Assembly (NCBI GenBank): GCA_018350325.1
Contig: JAEVLN010000010.1
Location: 3,100,001 to 3,164,000 of the forward strand
Length of the DNA: 64,000 bases
DNA from: Globodera rostochiensis
Taxonomy: Eukaryota; Nematoda; Chromadorea; Rhabditida; Heteroderidae
Direction: 5' to 3'
Shown here: positions 24,217-37,100 of the stretch, in pieces
How positions within the stretch are numbered: position 1 is the stretch's first letter
How the letters are laid out: the number at the start of each line of letters is the position of its first letter
The notes under the pieces: model-generated
The model's database searches: none
The model's input: only the letters and a program-made list of their open reading frames with translations
Told to the model about the DNA's origin: nothing
Position numbers and translations under genes: made by a program

Positions 24217-25158
24217 TCGCCCAGAGATTATTTGATCTTTTGAATATTTTCAGATTTTTTCAATGGAAACCTGACCAGATGATAAAATTCTGCGCAATTA
24301 GTCAACATTTTCAAAAATGTGTCTGTTTTACTTTGGAGATTTACAAGCAAAATTTCAAAAAAGTTTTTCGTGGCTTTCGGACGCAAAATTGCGACATTCC
24401 TCAAAATCTTTGGCGATGGATGAATGACCTTGGGAGGGTGGAAGTGATGAGCATCACTTTCATCCCCCCCCCCCCTCACCCTCCGTCCTTCTTCATCATC
24501 CGCACTTTCTTCCCATTTGTAAAATGCTCTCCTCCTCCATCCTCGCCATCCCACCGGTTTCACTTTTTGCGGTGCAAAAATGCAACCCCCCCCCCCGTAG
24601 ATTATAATAATTCCTTAATTTCTGCTTATAATTTGTCATCATAAGCCCTTTTCGCCACCACCAGCATCACCAAAATTTTTTCCGTCATGCTCAGCGGGGA
24701 CATAATGGTGTTAAAGCCACATAATCTCCATCACCGCTTCATCCCGCCCCGTTATTTTAGCTCCAGTATAGTAAGTAGTGCGGTGGTTGTACATAAATAA
24801 ATCCGCGAAAAAGAGCCGCCAAATTTGGTGATAAACTCTTCACAAAAACTGTTAAAACTGGTCCACCACAGCTTAGAATTCCATAACAACAAAATAATAA
24901 TATTTGTTAATGGAGAAGCATTTTAAGCGATTTTTTTTTGTTGACAGTAATTAGGACAAAATTGTAAAATTCAATGTCAATCAAATGAAATAATTGAGAG
25001 GTAAAAATAACAAAATAAAATGAACTTTTTTAATAAATTTTGAAACTTGCGAATTTGTAATTTTCCAGCTTGAGAAATGTAATTGATTTTTTAACTGCGA
25101 TTTTTTTATCACCTCATTGAAAAGTTTTAACCCAAAAGTTTAAGTTCAATACTGTTCC

Positions 25159-28100
25159 ATGATTATCTGTTCTATTCTAATATTTTTACTGATCAGCCTT
25201 CCATCCATATTATCTCAATCATCAACTAACCAAACAGTGGATGAACAAGATGGTAATTATTAAGGAAAATGACTAAAAAGAATTTAATTTTTAAAAAAGA
25301 TTGTGCGACCCAATCAAAACAATCCACAACACTCCGTGTCGTTGTTCTGTTCGACATTACCCCTGAATATGCAACAAATTTCCGCAATCAGCAACTTCGG
25401 CTCATCAAATCACTAAGGTTATGAAAAAATGAAATTTAAAAAAAAACTCAAAATTTTAGACATATTGATCAACGCGCTAAAGGACAACCACGGTTTTATG
25501 CGCTTGTCGCATTTCATCGAACTTCGGTGGTGCTGAGTGGGTTGAACTATGCGCAGGCAAAAAATGTTGAAAAGGTGGCTTTGAATTAAATAAAAATTCT
25601 TCAATATTAATTTTGTTTAATTAAACGATTAGGTAATTAAAATTATAATAATTTCCACATTGAAATGGGCATAACCTTTTTTCAAGATTATTGACGAAAT
25701 CCATGGGCTTAACCCTCGACGTAGACTGGAAACAGCACCTTCAAAGGTTATACAAATGCACATAATTATTTAACTAAATTTATTGATATTAATTAATATA
25801 TTTTAAATTTAACTTTAGGCATTTGAGACGGCCGAAGAACTTTTGGAGTACCATCAAAAGTCGTTGCACAACACTTCCAGCACTATTAATATTGTTCTGT
25901 TAGTTCACGATGGGCTCAACACGGACACACGAAACGAAACTTTTGATGCGATGTAATGAGAAATTCACATTATATTTGTAAATAATATTTTAAAACAGAG
26001 CCAAATTGTCAAAGATAGAGGCCGGAATTTTCGCAATTGCCGGAAGTGTTAAGCCAAATGAACAGATTTTGACTGAATACACTGGACTGAGGAGTCATGT
26101 TTTTGCAAGCAATGATGACATGGAGCATTTCTTCGAGGCTTTAGACAATGTCCGCTATTTATTTTTTGAAATTAATTTAATACATTTAATTAAAAAAGCC
26201 CCCCCCCCCTTTTTTGAAAATTTAAATTCTGTCAGAAAATTGATCCTTGTACGACTGCTGCTGCTGGTGCTGAACTTCGGGCGAGGAAATTTCCAATTCC
26301 AACAAAACTACGTGATGACAAAAATCGCACCGCTGTTGAGGTGGTCGCCAAATTTAATTTTGTTTTAAATAAACTATTTTAAATATTAAGAAATTTTCAG
26401 GTGTTGCTACTTGCGGAAAATGACAGCAATGCTGCAACAAAACAACAAAAACTTACGCCCAAGCAGGAACAGCAGTTCGTCAAGCGCGAGCAGTCATTTT
26501 TGGCAAAGGAGTTGAAATTGGAGGAGTGCAACAATGCGGGAAAGGTGGAAAATTTGACTAAAAATTCATAAATTTATGGTTTTTTCAAATTTTAAATGAT
26601 ATTTTTGATATTAAATAAGTTAAACAAATTTTAATATTCTTCATTAATAGAGCTTTTTAGAATTTCCACTCGTCAAAACGGTTTGTTCAATTCCAGATCG
26701 ACCTGATGCTTTTGCTGGACACCAGCGGCTCCATGTACCTCTCATTCACCCAGCAGCGTCAGCTCGCGCTTCAACTTCTGCACGCCATTGAGCCTGCACT
26801 GCATGCACTGCAGGTCGGCGTCATCCAGTTTGCGCATGAGCCTACCGTAATTCATTCGTTGCGAGAGCCGACTGCGACAAAATATCGCGAACTGCTCGAC
26901 AGAGTGCGCGACATCGTGTTCACTGGACGGTAAATTGTTGATTATATCATTTTTTTATTAGATTGTTCTTTTTTTATCTAAATTTTATTGAAATTTTTAA
27001 AATTTGTTAATTTTATGATTAAATAATTTGAAAACCGGGACCGAGACAAATTTGGTCCCGGTCAAAAAAAAGCGCGACTAATTTGTAAGGGGCAAAAAAA
27101 AAAAGAAAACAATGATTGGTAAAAAAAACCGGGACCATTATAAGAGTGTTTTGTAGTGATGCACGAGAGTCTCGGTCTCGAGTCTCGACTCGAGAAAAGT
27201 CTCGGGTTTTTTGGGTCTCGGTCTCGGTCTCGAGTCTCGGGTACTTGGTCTCGAAAATCGAGACTTTTTTGCACTGGTAAAGATGCCATTTTGGTGAGAA
27301 ATCATTAAAGAATTATGTGCTTGAAAGATTTGAAAATACTTTGTCAACTTTCGGAATACAGTTCACGTATGGCGCAGTGGTTAAATTCTGTGTCGCTTAC
27401 TCGATATTGTCGTCAGTTCTAGTCCCCCCAGTGAAATGAATTTTTCTTCATTTAAATTGATAATTAGATACTCCTTTTTACTGAATCTTAGTCAAACAAC
27501 AAAAAAACATCACCCAGTAAACCTTATAAAAAGGCGATCTTTTTTTTGCAAATTTTTATGCATATTTTCACAATTAAATTCACTAAAGCTTCCATTTTTA
27601 CCGCCATAAAAAGCTTCAAAAAATTAGAAAATTCAAATTTTCTCGGCGGCGCCTATCGGCACCGCCGACCCCCCACCAAAAGTTAAGCAGAATTCGCAAA
27701 AAAAAAATTAATTTTTGAAAATTTCTTAACAAAAAAAAATGCAATAAAACCCCCGAAAATACACTCCTAAATTGAACTTTTTTTTTAAATTCTTTTCCCG
27801 GCGGTTCCGATGGGCTGGACCATCGGACAAAAGCGTTCCAGAAATAAAAATGGGAATTTAAATTGTCGCGAAGTGTAAAAGTATTTATTTAAAATTTTTG
27901 GAGCTTAAAATAAAAAAATTTCAGTGAATTTCAAAAAAAATTTTCAAAAAAGTCTCGGTCTCGAGTCTCGACTCGAGAAAAGTCTCGGGTTTTTTGGGTC
28001 TCGGTCTCGGTCTCGAGTCTCGGGGTCAAGTCTCGGTCTCGGTCTCGAGTCTCGGGGTCAAGTCTCGGTCTCGGTCTCGAGTCTCGGGTCTCGGTAAATT

Positions 28101-31100
28101 TTGGGTCTCGTGCATCACTAGTGTTTTGAAAGAATTTTGAAAAACCCGGACCAAATTTCTGTACCAAAATGCAAAAAAAATTAACCATTCCAGTACTACC
28201 GTGCAACCCTAAAGAATAAATTTAAACAATTTTAATATTCATGTTTCATTAAATTTATCAGAAATACCCGTATTGCTGATGCTCTTGAACTGGCTTTGAA
28301 TGAATTTGATAAGCACGGACGAAAAGATGCACAGAAAGTAAGACTTTAATTTAAATTAAATTTTTTATAAATTAATAAAAAAAAATTAATTAATTTTTGC
28401 TTTTGTATTTAGGTTCTAGTGTTAATTAGTGATGGGCATGGCCAAGAATTTTGGCATCGTGCAGCGGAGGTAGCGCATCGCCTGCAGTCTACACGCTACC
28501 TGCAACGATTTGCAGTGTCATCAAGTTTGGACTACAATTTCGAGGAGCTCATGCTGTACATGGGCGATCAACGCAGAGTTTTCGTCGGACAGCGAACATT
28601 TGTGTAAAACAAAACACCTTTTTTATAAATATTATTGATTTTAATATTTTAAAAAAATAATGTTTTATTAATTAAAATATTTTTTAATTTCAGTTTTATG
28701 CCAACGATCGTCGCATTCTTGAATAAATGTTTGCCAAACTCTGTGAAAAAAATTAGCGCCATGGCAACAAGTTCGGACGACATTGGCATAACGAACGGAA
28801 CTGATAGCATTGTGAGTACTGTAGAAACTACGACTACGGTAGACGAATTTACTACGGTAGCCAATTTGTCGGAAATGCTACGAGAGGCGGATAATAATGG
28901 GATGGCAGACACTTTGTCTCACAACCTAACTTCACCAACATCATCTGGGCTTGCGGAAGAGTTTGTTTCAAATTCAACTTTGGCACTTTTGAAACAAAAT
29001 GAAACGGAAGCGCCTTCACAACAAAATGTCACGGATACGGCGATAATTGGAAAGCGAGAGAAGCTAGTAAACGAAACAACAACGGCAGAGAAGCTAGAGA
29101 ATGGAACTTTGGCAGACAACGAGAGAGATGAGCCATTGAAAGCAGAGGAGGAGGATGATGAAAATGGTGAAGCGAAAACGGACGAGAAAGAGAAGCTCAA
29201 AAAAATTGAGTTGGAAAAGAAAAAAGTAATAAATTTAAATATCTAAATTAATAAATTATTACATTTTTGCAGAGTTAGTTATTTTAAACATATTTTTAAA
29301 GTTTATATTTGCTTTTTTGCTTTGATGAATTGAATATTAAGATTATTAAGTTAAATTAATAGACAATTCAAAATTTAAATGATAAAAAACCTTTATTTTA
29401 AGCCAACAAATCCTGCAGAATTTGAGTGTGACACAGATGTGCTTATTATGCTGGACCGATCAAGGCCAGAACAAAGTTTCGCACAACAAATTGCGCTCGC
29501 CAAACATCTGATCGTAAAAATCGATCCGGAAGAAATTGCCTTGGGCAAAATTCGTGTTGGAATTATTTCATTTGGAGCTGAGGCCAAAAAGGAAACTGAA
29601 TGGCGCGAAAAATTGACCAGAAGACAAATTTTGCAAAAATTAGACACAATTCAACAATACAATGGGCAAACGTCATTTGTGCAAGCCGCAAAAGTGGCTA
29701 TTGAGGTAAATTTTGATATAAACTTCAAATTTCAATCATTTAAAATGATTAAAGTATATAAAAATTTTCAGGAAGTTTCGAAAATCCGTCGCCCTGGAGC
29801 CCGAATGCTGGCCGCAATGTTTTGGAGCGGTTCCGACGGTATAGACCAGCCGGACGAATTGGCCCAAGCAATCAACGAGTTACATATGATCAATCAAACA
29901 CAGCTTTTTGCAGTCTCACTGAGTCCGAAGGCCAATTTGACCAGACTTAAGGTAGGACATTATGTTTATTGAATTTTCAGAATATTAAAATGTTTTACAG
30001 GAGTTGGCTGGTGATCAGTGGCATGTTTTTGTGGAAGGGCGTGCCAATCAATTTGTGGGACAAGGTAAACAACTTAGATGTCTTTACCTTAATTACAAAA
30101 TTTAAGTTATTAAAACCATAAACATTTTGTTGAAATTCTAATTAAAAATGTTCAGGCCTCTAAAATTTTGAAAACCATTAAGCTTCACGATACCTTTTGG
30201 ACTGTGTTCTGCCTCCCAGCGATGCATTGTTTCACCGAAATCCATCGACAAACAACAACGAGCCGTCGGAGCTGGACAACCACGAGCCGTTGAACAGTGT
30301 TGAACGTGTCGAACACTTGCAAGCTGCTGCACGAGCATTCAAAAAGCAACCGCTTGGCAGTTGCAAAAACGGTGGGTACAGCAGAAAGTATCACGAGTCA
30401 TACTGTGTCGTAGGGTTTTTTTACAATTCCATTATATTCATTTTTACAGAATCTTTAATTATAGATCTTGTGGACCTGGCACTTTTGCTTCACTTCCGGC
30501 CCCAAAACGGATCATCTCCAAATGATATGTCCGGCCAATTCCACGCAATGATTCGTGCAGCCATGGACGCTTTGAGGTAATAATATTAGTTTATTCATGG
30601 ATAATAGGGCTCGACTCAAACATCGAGTTCCATGCCATTTTTCGACATAAAGTCGGAACCGTGGCTTGTTTCCGGACATTCCTACTCCCGGCGGTAGAAG
30701 TCGAACTCTATTATGAAGGACCGATTCAAACATTAATGGAATTATTTGTTTGTTTGTCACTTGAAGGCAAGCGCCGGCTGATCAGTATCTGAAGCGCATT
30801 CGTCTCTCCCTTTTGATCAACGCGCAAGTGCAGGTGTCGTTGAAGACCGCTATTGATCTGGACGACGCGCTGTTCGCGCTGGATCGTGCACAGCTTGATC
30901 AGGCTGAAATTGACGGCACTGTGGCATTGGCGAACAAATTGCAAATGTCACTAGATGATCTTCGGCATTTTCATAGGTGGATTTAAATTATTTTTTAAAT
31001 TAAAATTTTAATAATAAAATTAAAAAATTTTAGAGATGGAGCTCGTGTGGTAATTTTGGTGCTGAGCAATGATGAGCAGCAACAGTTAAACGCAGACGAA

Positions 31101-34100
31101 CAACAGTCACGGCTGATCATCAAAGGCCTGGACCGACTGTCCGCCTCGTTGTTCATTCTACATTTTGCGCCCCGTGGGGCAAACGCGCCTAAGGGCACGC
31201 TCAGCGCGCAGTTCAACGGCAGTGACTCGGAACGAACCATTCGCGTGTTCAGCACCAGTGGCAAAATTTCACACTTTGTGGACGAGTTTCGTCGCAAGAC
31301 ATTCATGTGCAGGTGGTCACCTTAATTTTTTTGTTAATCACAAATTAACAAAATTTAGAAGGCATGATGAGCCGAAGCCCATAGTGGCATCTCCAAATGA
31401 GGATGAATTAGTCGCTTCAGATTCTGCACTTCCACCATCGGAAGAATTCGAAGCCAGCGTAAGCGTACCTTTAGAGAATTATTATTCCGATTAAAAATTT
31501 ATTCGAATTAAGGCTTCTTCATCGGTGGATGCTTCAACGGTTAATGAAACAGACACATCGTCAGGTGCTGTCAAACTGCTTGAAAATGATGTTTCTGAAA
31601 AGCAGCCACAAAACAACAACAACAAAACAGAACAAATGAATGAATCAAAACTAAATCTGAGGACAAATAATATGGCTGATGCTAAGGTGATTTTTGTAGG
31701 ATATGTTTTTAATATTTTCTATTTTCTTTAAACTAATTATTTTTAATTTTTCGATTACGCCCGAGCAAATTACTTCATTCCCGGACGGCTCAGCTAATGT
31801 AACGACTAAGAACGACGGAATGTCAACAAATAATGCCACTACAGTACAAACACAGCCTGACAACATTACAGTAACCACCACAACAACACTTGCACGATCA
31901 TCGACAAGGAAAGCGGTCAAATTTGCATTGAACGACGATGATCATCCCAGGGTGTTTTTGCTGGGCGACGAGTGCAAGGTGGACCTGATGTTCATCATCG
32001 ACACGTCCCAAAGTGTGCAGGAGGCATTTGATGAACAGCTCAAATTTGCTGTCGATTTGGTTGGTCTACGACTGTAACTGAATTTGTAAAACAAACGTTT
32101 ATAAGCAGAAAATTGGTAATTAAATCTAAGATTTACTGAAAACAGGTCAAACGCTTGCCAGACCAAGATTTTGCGCAACGTGTCCAAGTTGGAGCAGTGT
32201 CCTTCTACAAAAAAGCCCAAGTCCAATTCTCGCTGGGCGAACTGAAAGAAAAATCCGCTATTCTCGATTCGTTATTGCACATAAATCACACGGGCGGAGG
32301 CACTTCGGTAGGCGAGAAAATTTAATTTAAAAATAAAAACAAAATTTTAAATTTTTTAAAGGCAATCAAATACATTTTGATCATTTTTAGGTTGTCAGCG
32401 GAGTTGATTTAGCCATGGACGAAGTGGTCAAGACGAGACGCAAGGGCACGCGTTTGATGGTTGTGCTGATTACCGATGGTAATTTGTTGAAATTTCAAAG
32501 TATTTAAATCTAAACTGATTTTTTCTATTAAAATTAAAATAATTTTTGAAAATTTATAGGCAGCAGTCAGGATCCATGGGCGGACGTTGTGCGTTCTGCG
32601 GACAGACTTCGTGCCGCTGAAGCGGATGTTTACACGATTACCGTTAGCCATGACTATTTCTTCAGGTCCAGAAAAAATAAAAAATAAATAAATTAAAAAT
32701 AATCTCTTTCATAAGATTTTTACACACAAAAAAGCTTGATAAATGTTTTAATTTTTAAATCTCAGAGAGTTGGAGCTGTACGCGGGCAATAAATGGTTCG
32801 TCTACATCGATGCACGCATTCGACAATTCTTGGACGAGGCTGAAATATCATTAGTGGAGTGCAAATCGCCCAGCATGCCAATGCAGCGCGCGGCGCGTGA
32901 TGAAAAAAATGGATCATTGACGGCATTGGTGCCACAATCGACAAATACGTTGATGAACTTCACGACAGAAGCACCGTCAAGTACTAGCAGTTCAGCTGCA
33001 GGTGGCAGTTGTGAGAAGGATATGGTTGACCTGATGTTCATCATTGACACATCGGCGAGTGTTCAGGTCGATGATTCAATATTTGTCTGAGTTTTTTTGT
33101 TAACTTTTTTTATAAATTTTTTTTGTCATTAGCAAAAATACCAATTGGTTTTTTCTTATAAATAAATAATGCTTTAGTCTAATTAAAAACTTTTTTATTT
33201 ATTTATTTCAGAAAGAATTCTATGCTGAGAAAAATTTTGCACTGGATTTGGTCCGAGTGTTGCCAGAACAAGATTTTACTGTAAATTAGTTTTTACAAAA
33301 TTGTTTCTTTATTGAAATTGTTCAGAAACGAATTTCAATTGCAATGGTTAAATTCCGCGGGACAGCGGACATTCATTTCCATTTTCATCCGGGACGACGA
33401 CGCGAAGACATTATTTATGACATTGAAAGGGTAATAAATATCTCGTTGTTATTTAATTTTATTATTTTTAATAATACGCCGTATTTTTTTATTTAAATTA
33501 TTTAAATAAATTTAAATAGATAAAATACAGGTCGAACACACTGGAGGTGAAACAAGTTTGGCCACAGCTGCCGAATTGGCTTATCGAGAAATATTTCGTC
33601 TCCGTAGGCCTGACGCTAGGTAAATTTTGACAATAAATTTAATAAAACAATAAAAATAATAAATTTTAGACTAATTGTTGTCATAATAACTGATGGGAAC
33701 AGGTCAAAAAATTCAAAATAATTTTAAAATGAAAATTATATCATTTTAATTATTTTAGTCAAGATGAATGGAAGGATGTTAAAGTTGCAGCAAAAAAATT
33801 GCGAGCTTCTACCGGAGGAAACGGAGTAAAAAAATAGGCTTAATTTTGTAAAATATATACTTTTTCAATATTTAATCATTCTTCAAGATTTATGCTGTAA
33901 CGCTGTCCGAGAAATACTCTGTTGAGGAGCTTCGCGAGTACACGGGTACCGAGGACAACTTGTACACAAACCATCGAATTGACCAATTCATACAGGTCCT
34001 TGACGATTAATTTTAATGAATTTTAGAAAATTAATTCAAAAATCAATAATCCTGACAATGTCGGAATTTTTATGAAAAATGTTATCTTAATAATGAGAGT

Positions 34101-37100
34101 TTTCATAAATTTCTTTAAAATACGAAAATTCTGAAAACAACCACAAGAACAACAGATTTTTTTTTTTACTCTGTAGGAAGTCGGAAACTCGATCAGCCGT
34201 TGCCCGGACGGCGAGCGGGACGGCATCAAAGTGACACCAGTGCCGGATGTTGAAGCGTCCACAACTCCAAGCAGTACTTCGATGTAAAAACCAATGTTTT
34301 TGTTTTTTTATATTTTTTTAAATTCTTAAGGCTTTTTGAACTGATGAACTCAACAGTGACACAATTGCAGGATAAACATTCAGTTCAAACCAAAATTGGC
34401 CAACCGAAGAAGCATAATAAGGAGGACGAAGTGGCAAAAGCCCGGGATGAGGTGATTGTGAGCAGTTGAAATTTTGAATAATTTTATTTGGGAAATTTAA
34501 CATTTCTTGGCCATTTATAAAGGCCAAAACTGTGGTTGGTTGTAAATCATTTTTTGCGTGTTAAATATGTGTTAGAAATGTAAACCTATTTAGTCCATTT
34601 TTTTGTTTTTCAGTAATACATAAAAGCCTTCATTCCATAATTAACTCTTAACAATTTATGAGAAAATTTTTAATTTGATATTAAAAGGTTTCAAATTAAT
34701 TATGGTTAGTTTTCTCAACAAGGGTTATCGTGACTCCTAATTGGGGTAGCGGTTTTTGCCTCACATGCTCGAATTTTTTTAGGCAAAAAACCCCGAACTT
34801 TGACAATTTTCAGGGTTTTAATTCCTAAAATTCCAACTCAGAGTCGGGGTGCAACCCGAGTTCATGTTACTCAAATTAAACAGAATTATTTTTTGTTTAT
34901 TTTTTATTAATGCAGTGACCAGGGTTGCCGTCTAAAGCTTACTTTTGCTGTTTAATTCTGCTTTTGCGATTTTGTTTGTGTGTTTTGAAGTGCTCTGCGC
35001 TTTTAATTAAATCAATAAAATTATGAACAATTAAAAATTTAAAAATATTATTAAAACAATAGCATTGCATGTGTGAACTTTATAGTGAAATTAGCTTTTC
35101 GTGCTTTTTCATTCCCATACATTTCTCTACCGATTGTTGGCAACCCTGGGGGTTAAAAGAAAAACAGGTGCCAAATTAAAAAAAAAAAAAATAATAATTT
35201 TTCAAAAATTTCAGAATCCAATTAGAGTAAGCCGGGAAGAAGAATTGTTTGACGAAGCACTGGGTTCTGAATTGTTTTCCAAATGCAATATTTCAAAAAT
35301 GGACGTGGTACTTTTTTATATTTATTTAATTGCATAAAAATTATTTATTTAAAATTAAAATTAAATATTGATCTATTTTTAATTAAATTTTTTTCCAAAG
35401 ATCATTATTTTGGACGCGTCGACATCGCGAGAAAATGTTTTTGAGCATCAACGTGAGCTGGCCTTGTCGTTGATCGAACGGCTTCCGATCAATAGAGAAG
35501 ACCCAAATGTGGCAACGGGAATCATTAGCTTCACAAACAGTCCAGTGCTTCGACAAACGCTTGGCCTGGGCAGGGATCGTAAGGTCTTGAAATTTCGTAT
35601 GAAAAATTTTAAAATTTTTGTTAAATTAAAAATTCTTATTCAAAAATAGAATTTTTGTTTACTATTTTTGCGATTTAGATGGTCCGCAAGTCAATTGAAG
35701 ACATAAAATATCGGGGAGGCAGCACGCTGACCTCGAAGGCGGTTGAACTTGCATTGCAGGACATGCGGCGTGGCATGCGTTCGGACGCTCGGCAGGTGGT
35801 GGAAATAGAAATGATTTAAAGAAACAATATTTAATTATAGTTTTTTTAAATAAATATGTTTTCATCGAAATTCATTGAGCTATCTAAAATGTTAATTTTT
35901 AAAATAAACATTTTCACTGAAGTTACGCTCATCTTGGGCAACTAAATTTAATAAATATAAAATATATTTTTAAATGTATCATTGAATTAATTAATATTTT
36001 TACTGCAAATTTATTTGGACTATGGTAAAACATTGAGTTTTTGATCAATTTTTAAAACGAGTTTATTTATTTGAATTCTCTTTTAAGGTTGTGGTGTTGA
36101 TGAATGATGGGATGAGTCAGGACCTGTGGGAACAAGTCTTAGAAAGCAGTCGTAATCTGGCCAACTCAGGCGCCGACCGGTTTGGTGTTGCATTGGGCAG
36201 TGAAGTGGACTTGCGCGAATTACATCATGTAATTAAAAATATTTAAAAATATTTTGGTTGTAAAAAATTGAAATTTTTAATATAAAATTAAAAATAGGGT
36301 TCAGCAGAAGCCGTGCCGAGGATAGGTGCAGCAATTGACATTTAAGGACAAAAGGGAACCCCTGCGTTTCTCCATAAAATAAAATAACACTTAATTTTAA
36401 TTTCGATTTCTGATTAGCATGATTTATTTTCAATTCACAGTACATCGGGACCAATGACCGCATTTACCGTGACGGCTCAACGGAACGTTTTCTGCGCGAC
36501 ATTGTCGCGTTGTTGGGAGAAACTAACGAAAATTGTACAACAAACAGCGCCACAGTGAAAGCGGTGCCAATACATCGGGACGAAAAGGTCAAAATGCCAT
36601 TGAATTTGATGGAGATCGAAGAATTTGAATTTCAGGTGGGTGCTTCTTTTAAATTTTACTTTATTTGCTATTTATTGGTGCATTTTGATATTTTAATTTT
36701 GTGGTTCTAAAATTACAAAACGACTTTGAAAATCATTTTAAACTAATTTTATTTTTTAATTTTATTTATTAAAATATTTAAATATTTTTTTCAATGAAGC
36801 TGGACAGTCATTGTGAGAAACCAAATGTTGATTTGTTAATCATGTTGGACAATGTCATATCGTCTGAAAGGAATAATGACAATTTGAAATTGAATTCGAA
36901 CCGATATCTCTTGTTGGATGTTTTAGGTAAATTTAATAATTTTATTATTTAGATAATAAATTTATAAAAATTTTAAAAATATTAAATTTTTAGTCTAATT
37001 AAATTTCGTAAAGTCAGCTCAAAAAGATGTTGATTGGTATTTTTGAGAAATTTTTGTTAATGATTTTCTAGGTCTACAACTTTTTGCATATTTTGGTATC

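Larger units (their letters stand above)
19727..25158. other. 5.4-kb region without a recognised gene
   Basis: Read in six frames, it gives only short or low-complexity open frames. It holds two foldback repeats (21238-21744 and 23950-24216), a telomere-like tandem repeat (21330-21446) and several poly-C runs (near 21032, 22238, 24466 and 24589). Confidence 0.4.

Noticed and set aside
24195..24644. 149-codon open frame
   Set aside because: Proline/serine runs come from poly-C tracts, it begins inside a foldback arm, and no family motif or splice context is present.
26706..26933. Short stand-alone VWA gene
   Set aside because: The frame is one exon of the 48-exon gene. It lacks a signal peptide and its ends are splice sites in phase with neighbours.
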